Part shown: positions 53,617 to 62,055 of the stretch, piece by piece | Layout of the letters: each line of letters opens with the position of its first letter | How positions within the stretch are numbered: position 1 is the stretch's first letter | DNA from: Halorubrum sp. CSM-61 | Lineage (GTDB): Archaea; Halobacteriota; Halobacteria; Halobacteriales; Haloferacaceae | Reading direction: 5' to 3' | DNA: 64,000 bases | NCBI RefSeq assembly: GCF_003781945.1 | Contig: NZ_RJJW01000001.1 | Span: forward strand, 453,921-517,920 | The notes under the pieces: generated by a model | Database searches by the model: none | The model's input: only the letters and a program-made list of their open reading frames with translations | Told to the model about the DNA's origin: nothing | Made by a program: the position numbers and the translations under genes

Positions 53617-54995
53617 TCAGTCGATCACATCGGGTTTGAGTGAAAGTGTCTGCTTGGGAAGGGTGTGGAAGCTACCGAAGCAGACAGCGAGATAGAAGAA
53701 GAGCACCTCCTTAATTTTGTCGTCAACAGCCTCAACGAAGAGCTTGCGATAGATCTCGACGAGAACGTCAAGGTCACGACAGAGACGTTGTACGAGGTCC
53801 TCGCCGGCGCCAGCGCCGGCGGGACCTCGATCAATCACGTCTGCGAAACGACCGAGGACTCGCCACACGCCAACACCGTCCGAGGACATCTCACCGAGCA
53901 GTTCGAACTTGACTCCGTTGAGGCGGTTGGCGACACGCTACTTCAACGAGATACGCTTGAGACGCTTCCAGATCGACCGGTGGAGGTCTGTGCAGACCTC
54001 CACCTCGACCCCTACTACGGCGATGAAGACGAAACGGAAGCGCTGTACTCCTCACAGGCGAAACGGGGAACGACGACGTTTCACGCGTACGCGACGCTGT
54101 ACGCGCGGGTACGCAACAAGCGGTACACGCTGGCGGTGCGCCAGCTTGTCGCTGGCGACACCACCAGCGACGTCCTTGGTGAGTTTCTCGAGCTCCTCGA
54201 CGGCCTTGACCTCGGCGTCAAGGCCGTCTATCTCGATCGCGGATTCTACAACAGCACCTGTCTTGGGCTGTTGTCCACGCACAACTACGCCTACGTGATG
54301 CCGATCGTCAAGTGGGGTGAAACGATCCAAGACGAACTCAGTAGCGGCTGGAGCCGCGAGATCGAACACGATCTCGCCGGCAAGGTAACGTTCCCTGTGT
54401 TCATCGACTGCGTCTACCAACAGGGACGATACGACGAACACGGGGTGGCGCGTCACGGCTACGCCGCTGACGCGCCGTTTATCGACACCCCACGGGATGC
54501 CCGAGAACACTACAGCAAGCGCTTCGGCATCGAGTCGAGCTACCGATTAGCCAAGCAGAGCCTCGCATTCACCAGTTCTCAGGACGCTGGGCTACGGCTG
54601 GTGATGTTTGTGGTGAGCCTGCTGCTCCAGAACAGCTGGCGGTATCTTCACTGGAAGTACGTGGCGGCGCCCCGCCACGGGGGGCGCCGCCTCTGGCAGT
54701 GGTCGTTCACGGAGTTCTGTGAGATGGTGCTGCGGGCCGCTTGGACAGCGCTTGGTGTACGTAGGTCCATTCCAGCGAACCAGCCACTCGACAACCGGTT
54801 CTTCCGGTAGCTGTCCACCGATTTAGATAGCGGTCGTGAGTGGCGACACTGTCGCGTCGGCGGCAGTGCGCCGCCGACAGCGACGGTCCATCCTGAAGAT
54901 CACACTCACCAGCGCTTCGAAGACGCTCCATGACCAGTTCCATCTGATTCATCGCCATCAGACGAGATTACGCAGCTGTCGATGTGATCGACTGA
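53617..54995 (+). mobile_element. ISH3-family insertion sequence
   Basis: 1379 bp bounded by 16-bp inverted repeats TCAGTCGATCACATCG (53617-53632, complement at 54980-54995). The length, the repeats and a DDE transposase of about 381 residues fit ISH3-family elements. Flanking 5-mers differ (TAGTC/TCCTC), so no target duplication is seen. Genes are truncated on both sides. Confidence 0.8.
53665..54810 (+). CDS. ISH3-family transposase
   Basis: 381 residues, GTG start. DDE/RNase-H-like landmarks: first Asp in VCADLHLDPYYG, second in KAVYLDRGFY, and the Tyr/Glu box YSKRFGIESSYRLAKQ of the IS4/ISH3 group. Full length and uninterrupted, so probably active. It cuts and rejoins the element ends. 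Confidence 0.9.
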   Translation: MEATEADSEIEEEHLLNFVVNSLNEELAIDLDENVKVTTETLYEVLAGASAGGTSINHVCETTEDSPHANTVRGHLTEQFELDSVEAVGDTLLQRDTLETLPDRPVEVCADLHLDPYYGDEDETEALYSSQAKRGTTTFHAYATLYARVRNKRYTLAVRQLVAGDTTSDVLGEFLELLDGLDLGVKAVYLDRGFYNSTCLGLLSTHNYAYVMPIVKWGETIQDELSSGWSREIEHDLAGKVTFPVFIDCVYQQGRYDEHGVARHGYAADAPFIDTPRDAREHYSKRFGIESSYRLAKQSLAFTSSQDAGLRLVMFVVSLLLQNSWRYLHWKYVAAPRHGGRRLWQWSFTEFCEMVLRAAWTALGVRRSIPANQPLDNRFFR

Positions 54996-54996
54996 T

Positions 54997-55231
54997 CCTC
55001 ATCGACGGCTACCCGGTCTGGTCGCGGGGATACGAGACGAAGGATGCGACATCGTTCCGTGACGAGCTCCGGGAGCGGCCCGCACCGGACCTCAACTGCC
55101 CGGAGTGTCCGAACGACGACGTTCGCGTCGGCGAGAAGGCGGCAGACGGGGCGAAAGTCCAGCGGTGGTATGACTGCCCCGATTGTGGGTACGAAGCCCC
55201 CTCACGCATCGTCTACGGCGCCGAACGGTGA
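54997..55231 (+). pseudogene. 3' fragment of a zinc-ribbon gene
   Basis: In frame from the IS end: LIDGYPVWSRGYETKDATSF, then a C4 ribbon (CPEC...CPDC) and ending RIVYGAER. The start is missing. Together with the truncated gene at the other IS end this shows an IS-associated deletion. Confidence 0.55.
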
Positions 55232-55247
55232 GTGAGTGAGTGAGTGA
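55228..55247 (+). repeat. GTGA microsatellite
   Basis: Five tandem GTGA units, overlapping the stop of the 3' fragment. Confidence 0.7.
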
Positions 55248-55312
55248 GCGCTGGGCGCTGTTTTTCGGCCGGGCACGAGGTGGTGGCCCGGTACAACCGG
55301 GTGAGTCAACCA

Positions 55313-55708
55313 ATGACCCTCGAAGTACTAGATCGACACAGTGAGGCACTGTTCGAGTTCCTCTGGTGTCCCGTCTGCGGGCAGGAGGTCTTCACTCACA
55401 TCCCCTTCGAGGGGGTGTTCTGCAAGAACTGCAACACCCAGGTCGAACTCCAAGAATCCCGAGAAACACGCGGTTACGAGGAGGCCGTGCTCGCCTGCTT
55501 CGATACAACCACGACCTGGAACCTCCACGTCGACGAGAAACTGCGTCGCGACCTGCCTGATGGGTCGGCCCGCGTGAAGATCCTCTGCTCACCGGGCGCC
55601 TACAAGGTCGACTGGTGGAGTCCAGAGCCGGGTGAGGACTGGGAACCTGTCGAGCGCGGCGAGTTCGACGACGTCGAGGAACCATCAGAGGTGTCACATT
55701 TGGCGTAG
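55313..55708 (+). CDS. Conserved haloarchaeal zinc-ribbon protein (DUF7567-like)
   Basis: 131 residues from MTLEVLDRHSEALFE. The ribbon CPVC...CKNC (residues 21-45) and the distinctive FEGVFCKNC, ARVKIL, GEDWEPVERGEFDD blocks are very conserved in haloarchaea as I recall them. Function unknown. It is the first chromosome-like gene after the IS. Confidence 0.75.
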   Translation: MTLEVLDRHSEALFEFLWCPVCGQEVFTHIPFEGVFCKNCNTQVELQESRETRGYEEAVLACFDTTTTWNLHVDEKLRRDLPDGSARVKILCSPGAYKVDWWSPEPGEDWEPVERGEFDDVEEPSEVSHLA

Positions 55709-55853
55709 TGGTTTAGTTGTAACCCTCAGTCGGTGATAGGTGTCAGCGACTCTGCTGCATGGAGGATGCGTACCTGCTATTTCACCCACTATCTATATTC
55801 GCGCTGAGTATCCCAGAAAATAGTTCGACTCGTACACACCGTGGGCGTCCGAG

Positions 55854-55997
55854 TCAGGTTCGATGGGTGTCCAGAATCAACGCTCTGACGATGAAGATGA
55901 ACACGAGTACGACGACGAGTATAGCGCCCCACACGAGTACCGAAAAGCCGGTCGGACCGATCGCAAGACCGAACACAGCCATGACCGACGGGGTCAT
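55854..55997 (-). CDS. Small single-pass membrane protein of the transporter unit
   Basis: 47 residues beginning MTPSVMAVFGLAIG, then one long hydrophobic helix (VLVWGAILVVVLVFIFIV) and a basic end. The ATG overlaps the transporter stop (ATGA at 55994-55997). Small partners of this kind often accompany SSS transporters. Confidence 0.7.
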   Translation of the reverse strand: MTPSVMAVFGLAIGPTGFSVLVWGAILVVVLVFIFIVRALILDTHRT

Positions 55998-57514
55998 TGG
56001 TTTTCCCCCCCGTTCGGACCCCCATCGGCGACCGGTTCATCCAAGCTCCGGATATCACGATCCACGCTGGAGAGGTCGACGTCGGCGTCCCAGAGGGCAA
56101 TAGCGAGAATCGTCCCGCCGGTTGACACGACAGTCGCCCCGACAAAAGCGGGTAGAAACTCGGGTGCGGGAAGCAGCGGGCCAAGCCTCGGAATCGACGC
56201 GACCGGTCCACGCAGGAGCGGGAAGTAGGCGACACCGACCACAAGCCCACCCAGACTCGAGACAATAGCCCCGGCTCCTGAAAGCCGCTCGGAATACAGG
56301 CCGGCGAGAAACGGGACAAAAATCCCAGCCGCGAGCAGGTCTGCCGTCAGGAACAGTTCAAGCACGCTATACCCTTGCGAACCGATGACGATCGCCCCGA
56401 TCCCGACGATCCCGGTCAAGACGCGACCGCCCACCCACAACGCCCGCTGGGTTGGCTGATCGAGCAACCGCGCGAGATCGGCAGTAACGACGCTCGCGAT
56501 GGCATTGAACATCGTGTCCGCGGAACTCATCACGAGCAGGACCGCAAGGACGACGACCGTGAGCGTTACCCAACTCGGGAAGGCTGACTCGAGGACGAGG
56601 AAGAACGCGATGCTGGCACCGCCGGATTCGGTCAGCCCGAGAGCGGCCGCAGCGATACCGAACAACCCAGCTAGTAGAATCATCGGGGTGACTGCGACGG
56701 CCGCGACGCCGAATCCCCACCGAAGCGACGATTCGCCGTTGGCAGCGTAGACGCGCTGCCACATTCCCTGGTTCAACATATTCGCACCGAGGATGGCGAA
56801 GGCAACGTACACGCCGAACGTGAGCCCGGGCCCGAACGTCGGATCCAGCAATGGCGCGTCCGCAGCGATCGCTGCAGCGTGTATTTCGGCGGTTCCACCC
56901 AACGCAAGCACGGCGCCACCGAAACCGAGGGCGAGCAGCGGGAGCAGGACGAGCGTCTGGACGGTATCGGTGACGATGCTCGCCACGAGTCCCCCATACG
57001 CCGTGTAGATCAAGACGAATCCGCCTACGAGCAGGGCCGTCTGCCACTGGGGGATCCCGATGACGAGTGAGAGGGCGCCGGCAATCCCCGTCATCTCGGC
57101 CGCGAGGAAGATGAACATGTAGAACACGGACACGACGAGCACGAACAGGTACATTCCGGTCCCGAAGCGAGCGTACGCGAATTCGGTGAGTGAGTGGCCG
57201 GCCGGAACAATGGCACGGATGCGTGTGCCAACCGGAATGAACAGGAGGAGCGGAACCGCACTCCCGATTGCGTATCCGAGGATGGCCGGGAGCCCGCCGA
57301 AGGCGGCCCCGGCCTCGGCAGGGCTGAACAGTATCCAGACGCCCATCATCGACGCGATGATCGTAGCGGTGAGGGTTCCGGGACCGGCTGAGTCGCGGGC
57401 GGAAATATAATCCTCGACGGATCGGACCCGGCCGCGAGCCGCTAATAGGCCGAAAGCGGTAACGGTCAGTACTGTGAGCACGACAGCGGTGAGTGCGACA
57501 GCTGTTGAAACCAT
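55994..57514 (-). CDS. SSS-family sodium:solute symporter (likely thiamine-precursor uptake)
   Basis: 506 residues with about 13 transmembrane helices and SSS landmarks (EDYISARDSAGPGTLTAT, MTGIAGALSL, IYTAYGGLVASIVTDTVQ, MLNQGMWQRVYAA, SSADTMFNAIASVVTADL). Co-transcribed behind two tenA genes (TAATG junction), so the likely cargo is a thiamine pyrimidine precursor or breakdown product rather than proline or acetate. Confidence 0.85.
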   Translation of the reverse strand: MVSTAVALTAVVLTVLTVTAFGLLAARGRVRSVEDYISARDSAGPGTLTATIIASMMGVWILFSPAEAGAAFGGLPAILGYAIGSAVPLLLFIPVGTRIRAIVPAGHSLTEFAYARFGTGMYLFVLVVSVFYMFIFLAAEMTGIAGALSLVIGIPQWQTALLVGGFVLIYTAYGGLVASIVTDTVQTLVLLPLLALGFGGAVLALGGTAEIHAAAIAADAPLLDPTFGPGLTFGVYVAFAILGANMLNQGMWQRVYAANGESSLRWGFGVAAVAVTPMILLAGLFGIAAAALGLTESGGASIAFFLVLESAFPSWVTLTVVVLAVLLVMSSADTMFNAIASVVTADLARLLDQPTQRALWVGGRVLTGIVGIGAIVIGSQGYSVLELFLTADLLAAGIFVPFLAGLYSERLSGAGAIVSSLGGLVVGVAYFPLLRGPVASIPRLGPLLPAPEFLPAFVGATVVSTGGTILAIALWDADVDLSSVDRDIRSLDEPVADGGPNGGENQ

Positions 57515-58251
57515 TACTGCCTACCCTCCCCGTCGGTCTCAACGGCCGCGTAGGCGTCGTCAAAGAAGGCAACTTCGAGGTCGACGGTCCGGCAGAAGAT
57601 TCGCTCGATCTCCCGTTCCCGTGCGGAAGAGACCGTCGGGCCATGGGCGTCCAACTGGCCGCGGAGCCAGGTCACGAATTCCTTGAAGGAGGGGTTGGCA
57701 TGCAACGCTATCCAGTCGGCGAAGTAGAACGGAAGCCCGGCAGTCGATTCGTGTGCTGAAGCTTCGCGTGTCGCCCACTCGGCGTAGATCCACTCCGCTG
57801 GAACGATGGCTGCGAGTGTTTCGGCGTAGCCGCCCTCGCGGGCAGTACGACCGAGCAAGTCGACGAACGCGGCTGTGGTCGTGGACAGTTCTGTCTGTTT
57901 CCACCGAGCATCATCGACGCCAAGCGCGCTGAAGGAACGCTCGAAGTAGTCGTTTTCCTCGTCAGTCAGGGTGTCGAGAAATTCGACGTGCGCGCGCTTC
58001 GCTGAGACATCGGGTGCTTGGGCCACTGCGAAGCCGAACGTACTCACGAGAACGTCCACGAACGCGTAGTCCTGGATGAGGTAGTCGGCGAAGACCGTCT
58101 CGGAGAGCGCGCCACTACCGATCTCACGGGTGAACCGATGATCGACGGCGTTCGTCCAGTCGGGTTCGGCACGCTCCCGCAGCCAGTCAGTGAACCGGGG
58201 GTCGCTGACGGTGGCCCGGTAGTCGTTATACCTATCGGGGACGTCCGTCAT
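57514..58251 (-). CDS. tenA: TenA-family protein without active-site Cys (TenA_E-like)
   Basis: 245 residues from the ATG in ATGA. Helical TenA fold: YLIQDYAFVDVLVSTFG, EENDYFERSF, IVPAEWIYAEWATRE, FVTWLRGQLD. At the position of the catalytic Cys of TenA_C enzymes it has VPAEW, so it belongs with Glu-type TenA proteins that act on formamido- or aminomethyl-pyrimidine breakdown products. Pairs with the Cys-type paralogue upstream. Confidence 0.85.
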   Translation of the reverse strand: MTDVPDRYNDYRATVSDPRFTDWLRERAEPDWTNAVDHRFTREIGSGALSETVFADYLIQDYAFVDVLVSTFGFAVAQAPDVSAKRAHVEFLDTLTDEENDYFERSFSALGVDDARWKQTELSTTTAAFVDLLGRTAREGGYAETLAAIVPAEWIYAEWATREASAHESTAGLPFYFADWIALHANPSFKEFVTWLRGQLDAHGPTVSSAREREIERIFCRTVDLEVAFFDDAYAAVETDGEGRQ

Positions 58252-58907
58252 AGACCCCACCCTTCTTGCGTGTAGGCCATCTCCCAGAACCGATACTCGA
58301 GCTTCGCGCTAGTTAGAAACGCCGCCCTCATAGCGTCGTGTTCACCGGGAGACTGTTCGCCACATCGGTCAACGAAGTCGCGACACCAGCTTGTCGCGTC
58401 ACGGAACTCGTCACTGGTGTACATCTCGATGAAGGGTGTGTACCGGTGTTCGTCGGTGGCGAGCGACGCCATATGCTCTCCGACGTCGAGGTAGCCCTGC
58501 ATGCACGGGTACAGTGCGGCCGCGATCTCCGCAATCGAGCCCTCGTAAGCCGTCCGGATCAAAAAATTTGTGTAGGCCACGCATGTGGGCGCCTTCTCGA
58601 CTGCTTCGAGCTCGCCGTCGGAGATTCCGTAATCGGCCGCGAAGCCACGGTGAAGGTCCATTTCGTGGTCGAGCACTTGGTGGGCCACGCCGAGTAAGTG
58701 CGTCATCGTCTTCTCGTTGGTAGCCTTCGTGCCCGCAATCGCGAACAACCGAGCGTAGTCCAGGAGGTAGCGGTAATCCTGTTTGATCCAGTGCTCGAAC
58801 GCCGCCTCGTCGAGAGTTCCGGTCGCGAGTTCGCGGACGAAGGGGTGCTCCTTCTGGGCCGCCCATACATCCTGTCCCGCCTCAAGAAGGGTATCGCTGA
58901 ATGGCAC
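58248..58907 (-). CDS. tenA: TenA aminopyrimidine aminohydrolase (TenA_C type)
   Basis: 219 residues. TenA blocks: FVRELATGTLDEAAFEHWIKQ, QDYRYLLDYARLFAIAG, HMDL-like HEMDLHRGFA and ALYPCMQGYLDVGE with the catalytic Cys. It would hydrolyse aminomethyl-pyrimidine to HMP for reuse in thiamine synthesis. First gene of the tenA-tenA-transporter-small-protein operon, behind a symmetrical promoter site. Confidence 0.9.
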   Translation of the reverse strand: MPFSDTLLEAGQDVWAAQKEHPFVRELATGTLDEAAFEHWIKQDYRYLLDYARLFAIAGTKATNEKTMTHLLGVAHQVLDHEMDLHRGFAADYGISDGELEAVEKAPTCVAYTNFLIRTAYEGSIAEIAAALYPCMQGYLDVGEHMASLATDEHRYTPFIEMYTSDEFRDATSWCRDFVDRCGEQSPGEHDAMRAAFLTSAKLEYRFWEMAYTQEGWGL

Positions 58908-58932
58908 TAGCGAGCCGTACCGTCTGAGAGAG

Positions 58933-58964
58933 GATATAACTTGCCTATATTAGTTAGTTATATC
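58933..58964. promoter_or_regulatory. Inverted repeat in the tenA operon promoter (possible ThiR site)
   Basis: GATATAACT (58933-58941) and its complement AGTTATATC (58956-58964) with a 14-bp spacer, 26 bp upstream of the tenA ATG. GTTATATC recurs at 62042-62049 before the thiDN gene. Confidence 0.5.
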
Positions 58965-59050
58965 TCGAACGTTGTCAATGGCTTCGAACCTGTAGTTGAC
59001 GGCGATTTCACTATCGAACCGATGCAATAGATCCGCTTCGGTTCCGACGG

Positions 59051-59602
59051 TCAGTCCAGTTCGATCGTCCGATTCGCCCAAGAACGGAGTTCCGACAGTG
59101 CTGCCCGTTCCTGACGTGACACCGGGTCGTCCGTTCCAAGCTCGTCGGAATCGAACGCGTTGAGAACAGCGCAGCGCACACGGTCGCAGTAGCCTGTGAG
59201 CGTATCTACCTCGACGAACGTGTGCTGGAGCGGGATGGTCGCGTCGTTGACGAAGACAGCGGTTGGATCCGGGGCAGCCTCCAGAACCTCGAGACCACGG
59301 GTGGCGTTGTCCTTCGCAAGTGTCGCCGATTCTGCCTCGTTGGCCCCTTCCGCCCGGGGGGCATGCGCGTCGAGGACGCCGTGCCAGACACCGTCAGGAA
59401 TAGTAGTGAACCGGTCCAAGCGACCGCCAAGGATCTGGCCGTCGCGTTCTAGTTCGGGCGCGAACTCCAGAACCACGACTCCATCAGTACCATGCCGTCC
59501 AACCCAGGCCTCGAGGGCGCGGGCCGTGAGACGAGTCTTTCCGACCTGGGATGGCCCGACGATCAGCGTCGAGCCGGTCAACGGGAACGGAAGCCCAGTC
59601 AC
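59051..59602 (-). CDS. P-loop NTPase-like protein
   Basis: 183 residues from GTG at 59602 (GTGA overlap). Walker A is GPSQVGKT (residues 16-23); VVVLEFAPEL and TAVFVNDATIPLQHTF may give Walker B and sensor. Short for a complete NTPase. Translationally coupled to the Nramp-like transporter, whose activity it may serve. Confidence 0.65.
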   Translation of the reverse strand: MTGLPFPLTGSTLIVGPSQVGKTRLTARALEAWVGRHGTDGVVVLEFAPELERDGQILGGRLDRFTTIPDGVWHGVLDAHAPRAEGANEAESATLAKDNATRGLEVLEAAPDPTAVFVNDATIPLQHTFVEVDTLTGYCDRVRCAVLNAFDSDELGTDDPVSRQERAALSELRSWANRTIELD

Positions 59603-60912
59603 GCTAGAGGCACCTCCTCGCGGACGTACTGTCCAAAGAGGACGAGCGTCGCGGCAGCGAGAACGAGCGCGAATATAAGTACGAGTCCGGAAAGCAGATC
59701 GAGGCCGGTCGCGATCTGTACCCTGACGAAGTTGGCCGCGAGACCACCCGAAACGGCGAGTAAGGCAAGCCCGCCGAGGTTCGCGAGCGTTGAGTTCGAG
59801 GCGCCAACACTCTCAGCGTTCAACAGATAGAGGACGACGGCGATGGCGAAGGGCGTGCCAACCGTGCCAAGAGCCAGAACGAGGACGAGCTGGCCGATGA
59901 CCTCACCGCCGATGAACGCACCCGGCACCGATAACACAGCAAAGAGTGCGAGGAGCACCCGGTACCGCGTATCCTCGACGGTCGTGCCCCAGCCAAGTTT
60001 GTCGGCAACGAGGAACGGCGGAACGATGGTGTTGCCACCGAGCGTCGAGACGGCAGCGGCGCCGAGACCGAGCAGGAACAGCCACTTAGCGGCCGGGCCG
60101 ACCAGGGGTCCGAGGGCTTGGGCTGCACCGACGGTCGTCAGATCCGGATCGGTCAGAGTACTCGCTGTGACAAGGAAGATGGCGATGCTGTAGATGCCAA
60201 ACGCGACGAGCATCGACGCCAGAACGTCCACCGTCGCGAGGTCATAGTCACGTTCCGTCCAGCCCCGGGCTCGCATCGTGTAGGAGTGCATGGTGATAAG
60301 CGTGATGTGGACCGCGCCCCCGAGGATGCCTGCAGCGACCAGTGCGCTGCCGCCGGGCAGCGTCGGTATCAACCCCTGGGTAGCCTGGCCGATGTCGATC
60401 GAGACGACGAATAGTGAGGCAACGAAGGCCAGGACGACCGCGGTGACTAGCAGCTTCGCGAAGAGCTCGACGAATCGGTATCCCTGACCGGCCAGACCCA
60501 AAACGAGGATGCCGCCCCAGGCAATGCCCCAGAGGCGTGGGTCGATCCCAGTGATCGTCGCCGAAACGGAAGCGACCGTCTTCATGATGACGAGCTGGGC
60601 GACACCGGCCGCGATGACGACGTCCGCGACCAGGATCCACGCCCAGGTCTCTCCAAGATGGTCCTCGACGACGCCGACAATTCCCCGCTCAGTAAGCAGC
60701 CCCAGCCGCATCGCGAGGTACTGTGCTAGGGTGCCAGCGACGGCAGAGAGCACGACAACCCAGAGGAGTTGATAGTCGAAGATCGCCCCCGCGGTGATTA
60801 GACTCGCCATCGTCGCTGGACCGGCGGCGATTGCCCCCGCGACCCAGGAGGGCCCCATCGCGCCGAAATACTCGCGGACTGTCCCGACCTCAAGTGAGTA
60901 TTCGCTAGTCAT
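59599..60912 (-). CDS. Nramp-related transporter
   Basis: 437 residues, 11 transmembrane helices. The first-helix motif is GPATMASLITAGA in place of DPGN, and the sixth-helix motif around HITLITMHSYTM replaces MPH, so metal selectivity may differ from MntH (Mg, or an organic solute). It faces the thiR gene across a 166-bp intergenic region, so joint control by ThiR is possible. Confidence 0.75.
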   Translation of the reverse strand: MTSEYSLEVGTVREYFGAMGPSWVAGAIAAGPATMASLITAGAIFDYQLLWVVVLSAVAGTLAQYLAMRLGLLTERGIVGVVEDHLGETWAWILVADVVIAAGVAQLVIMKTVASVSATITGIDPRLWGIAWGGILVLGLAGQGYRFVELFAKLLVTAVVLAFVASLFVVSIDIGQATQGLIPTLPGGSALVAAGILGGAVHITLITMHSYTMRARGWTERDYDLATVDVLASMLVAFGIYSIAIFLVTASTLTDPDLTTVGAAQALGPLVGPAAKWLFLLGLGAAAVSTLGGNTIVPPFLVADKLGWGTTVEDTRYRVLLALFAVLSVPGAFIGGEVIGQLVLVLALGTVGTPFAIAVVLYLLNAESVGASNSTLANLGGLALLAVSGGLAANFVRVQIATGLDLLSGLVLIFALVLAAATLVLFGQYVREEVPLA

Positions 60913-61078
60913 ATTACCAGAGAATATTGGGTTGGGTAAAAAAGTACCCCGATGCGGACGCCGAGGAGTCGGCCTGGCCCGGTTAGGCCTGTGTCACTCG
61001 ATGCGTACGGTTTCGATGAGATACGGACTTCGTTCACCGGTGGGCACGATTTATTGTGGGGCAACTGATCCTATCCGT
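60913..61078. other. Divergent promoter region
   Basis: Between the Nramp-like gene and thiR. A-rich tract GGGTAAAAAAGTACC near 60935 serves the minus gene. GATTTATTG near 61049 is a TATA box about 28 bp before the thiR ATG, giving a leaderless transcript. Confidence 0.5.
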
Positions 61079-62008
61079 ATGTCACTCCACCTCCCGAGCG
61101 AGATCGTCGTTGAGCGGGTCCTCCCCACCATCCGTGTCTGTCTCGCCGGGGAACTAGCTAATCGGGAGATGACCCAGCAAGAGGTGGCAGAACATATCGG
61201 CGTCTCCCAGGCCGCCGTCTCGAAGTACATCAGCGGCGACGTAGCAGTCGAAGAACGCATCGAAGACCATCCGCTGACCGCCGAGACGGTTACGCGTATC
61301 GCCGAGGGGTTCGCCTCCGGACACATGGATGGGTACGAGGCGCTCGATGAACTGCTCGCGCTCGTTCGGGCTTTTGAAGACCGTGGCCCGGTGTGTGAAC
61401 TGCACGAGGAGGCGATGCCCTCGCTCGCCGGTCTCGGCTGTGACCTCTGTGTCCGTGGCACCGACGAGCGCCTCGCCGCAGAACGGGAGACGTTGACGGA
61501 CGTCCGGACGGCGGCACGCATCCTTGCGACAGCACCCGGGATGGCGACATACGTCCCCAACGTCGGGACGAACGTCGGATCTGCGCTCCCCGGTGCGAAC
61601 GACGTTTCCGAGGTTGCAGCGATTCCCGGGCGGATCTATGCGGTCGACGGTCGCGTCGAAATCCCAGCAAACCCGGAATTCGGGGCATCGCGACACGTCG
61701 CGACGGTCGTGCTAGCTGCGATGGCCCAGGACGACGGGCTACGTGGTGCGGTCAACATCGCAACCGACGATGCGCTCCTCTCGACCGCTCGGGCCCGGGG
61801 GCTCGACCCGATGGAGTTCGACGCCGAGTACGATGACCGGAACCAGCGACTCCTGGATCGGTTCGCGTCTCGGGATGCCGTTCCGCGAGTCATCTACCAC
61901 AGCGGCGCATTCGGGATCGAACCCATTACCTACGTCCTCGGGGAGACCGCGGAAGACGCCGCTCGCCTCGCGGTCTCGCTCCTCGAGACGGTCCAGGAAG
62001 CCGAGTGA
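61079..62008 (+). CDS. thiR: ThiR-type transcription regulator (HTH plus ThiN)
   Basis: 309 residues. N-terminal HTH (MTQQEVAEHIGVSQAAVSKYI, residues 31-51), then a Cys-rich linker with C-x18-like spacing ending GCDLC, then a ThiN domain (about 140-309: MATYVPNVGTNVGSAL, FGASRHVATVVLAAM, GAFGIEPITYVLG). Archaeal ThiR senses thiamine phosphate through ThiN and represses thiamine genes. Next to thiDN, as expected. Confidence 0.9.
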   Translation: MSLHLPSEIVVERVLPTIRVCLAGELANREMTQQEVAEHIGVSQAAVSKYISGDVAVEERIEDHPLTAETVTRIAEGFASGHMDGYEALDELLALVRAFEDRGPVCELHEEAMPSLAGLGCDLCVRGTDERLAAERETLTDVRTAARILATAPGMATYVPNVGTNVGSALPGANDVSEVAAIPGRIYAVDGRVEIPANPEFGASRHVATVVLAAMAQDDGLRGAVNIATDDALLSTARARGLDPMEFDAEYDDRNQRLLDRFASRDAVPRVIYHSGAFGIEPITYVLGETAEDAARLAVSLLETVQEAE

Positions 62009-62041
62009 CGCGGCTCGACCATTACCGATTTGTACTCGTCG

Positions 62042-62049
62042 GTTATATC
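62042..62049 (+). promoter_or_regulatory. GTTATATC box before thiDN
   Basis: Same 8-mer as in the tenA inverted repeat; its position just upstream of a leaderless-type ATG makes it both TATA-like and a candidate ThiR half-site. Confidence 0.4.
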
Positions 62050-62055
62050 ACTGAT

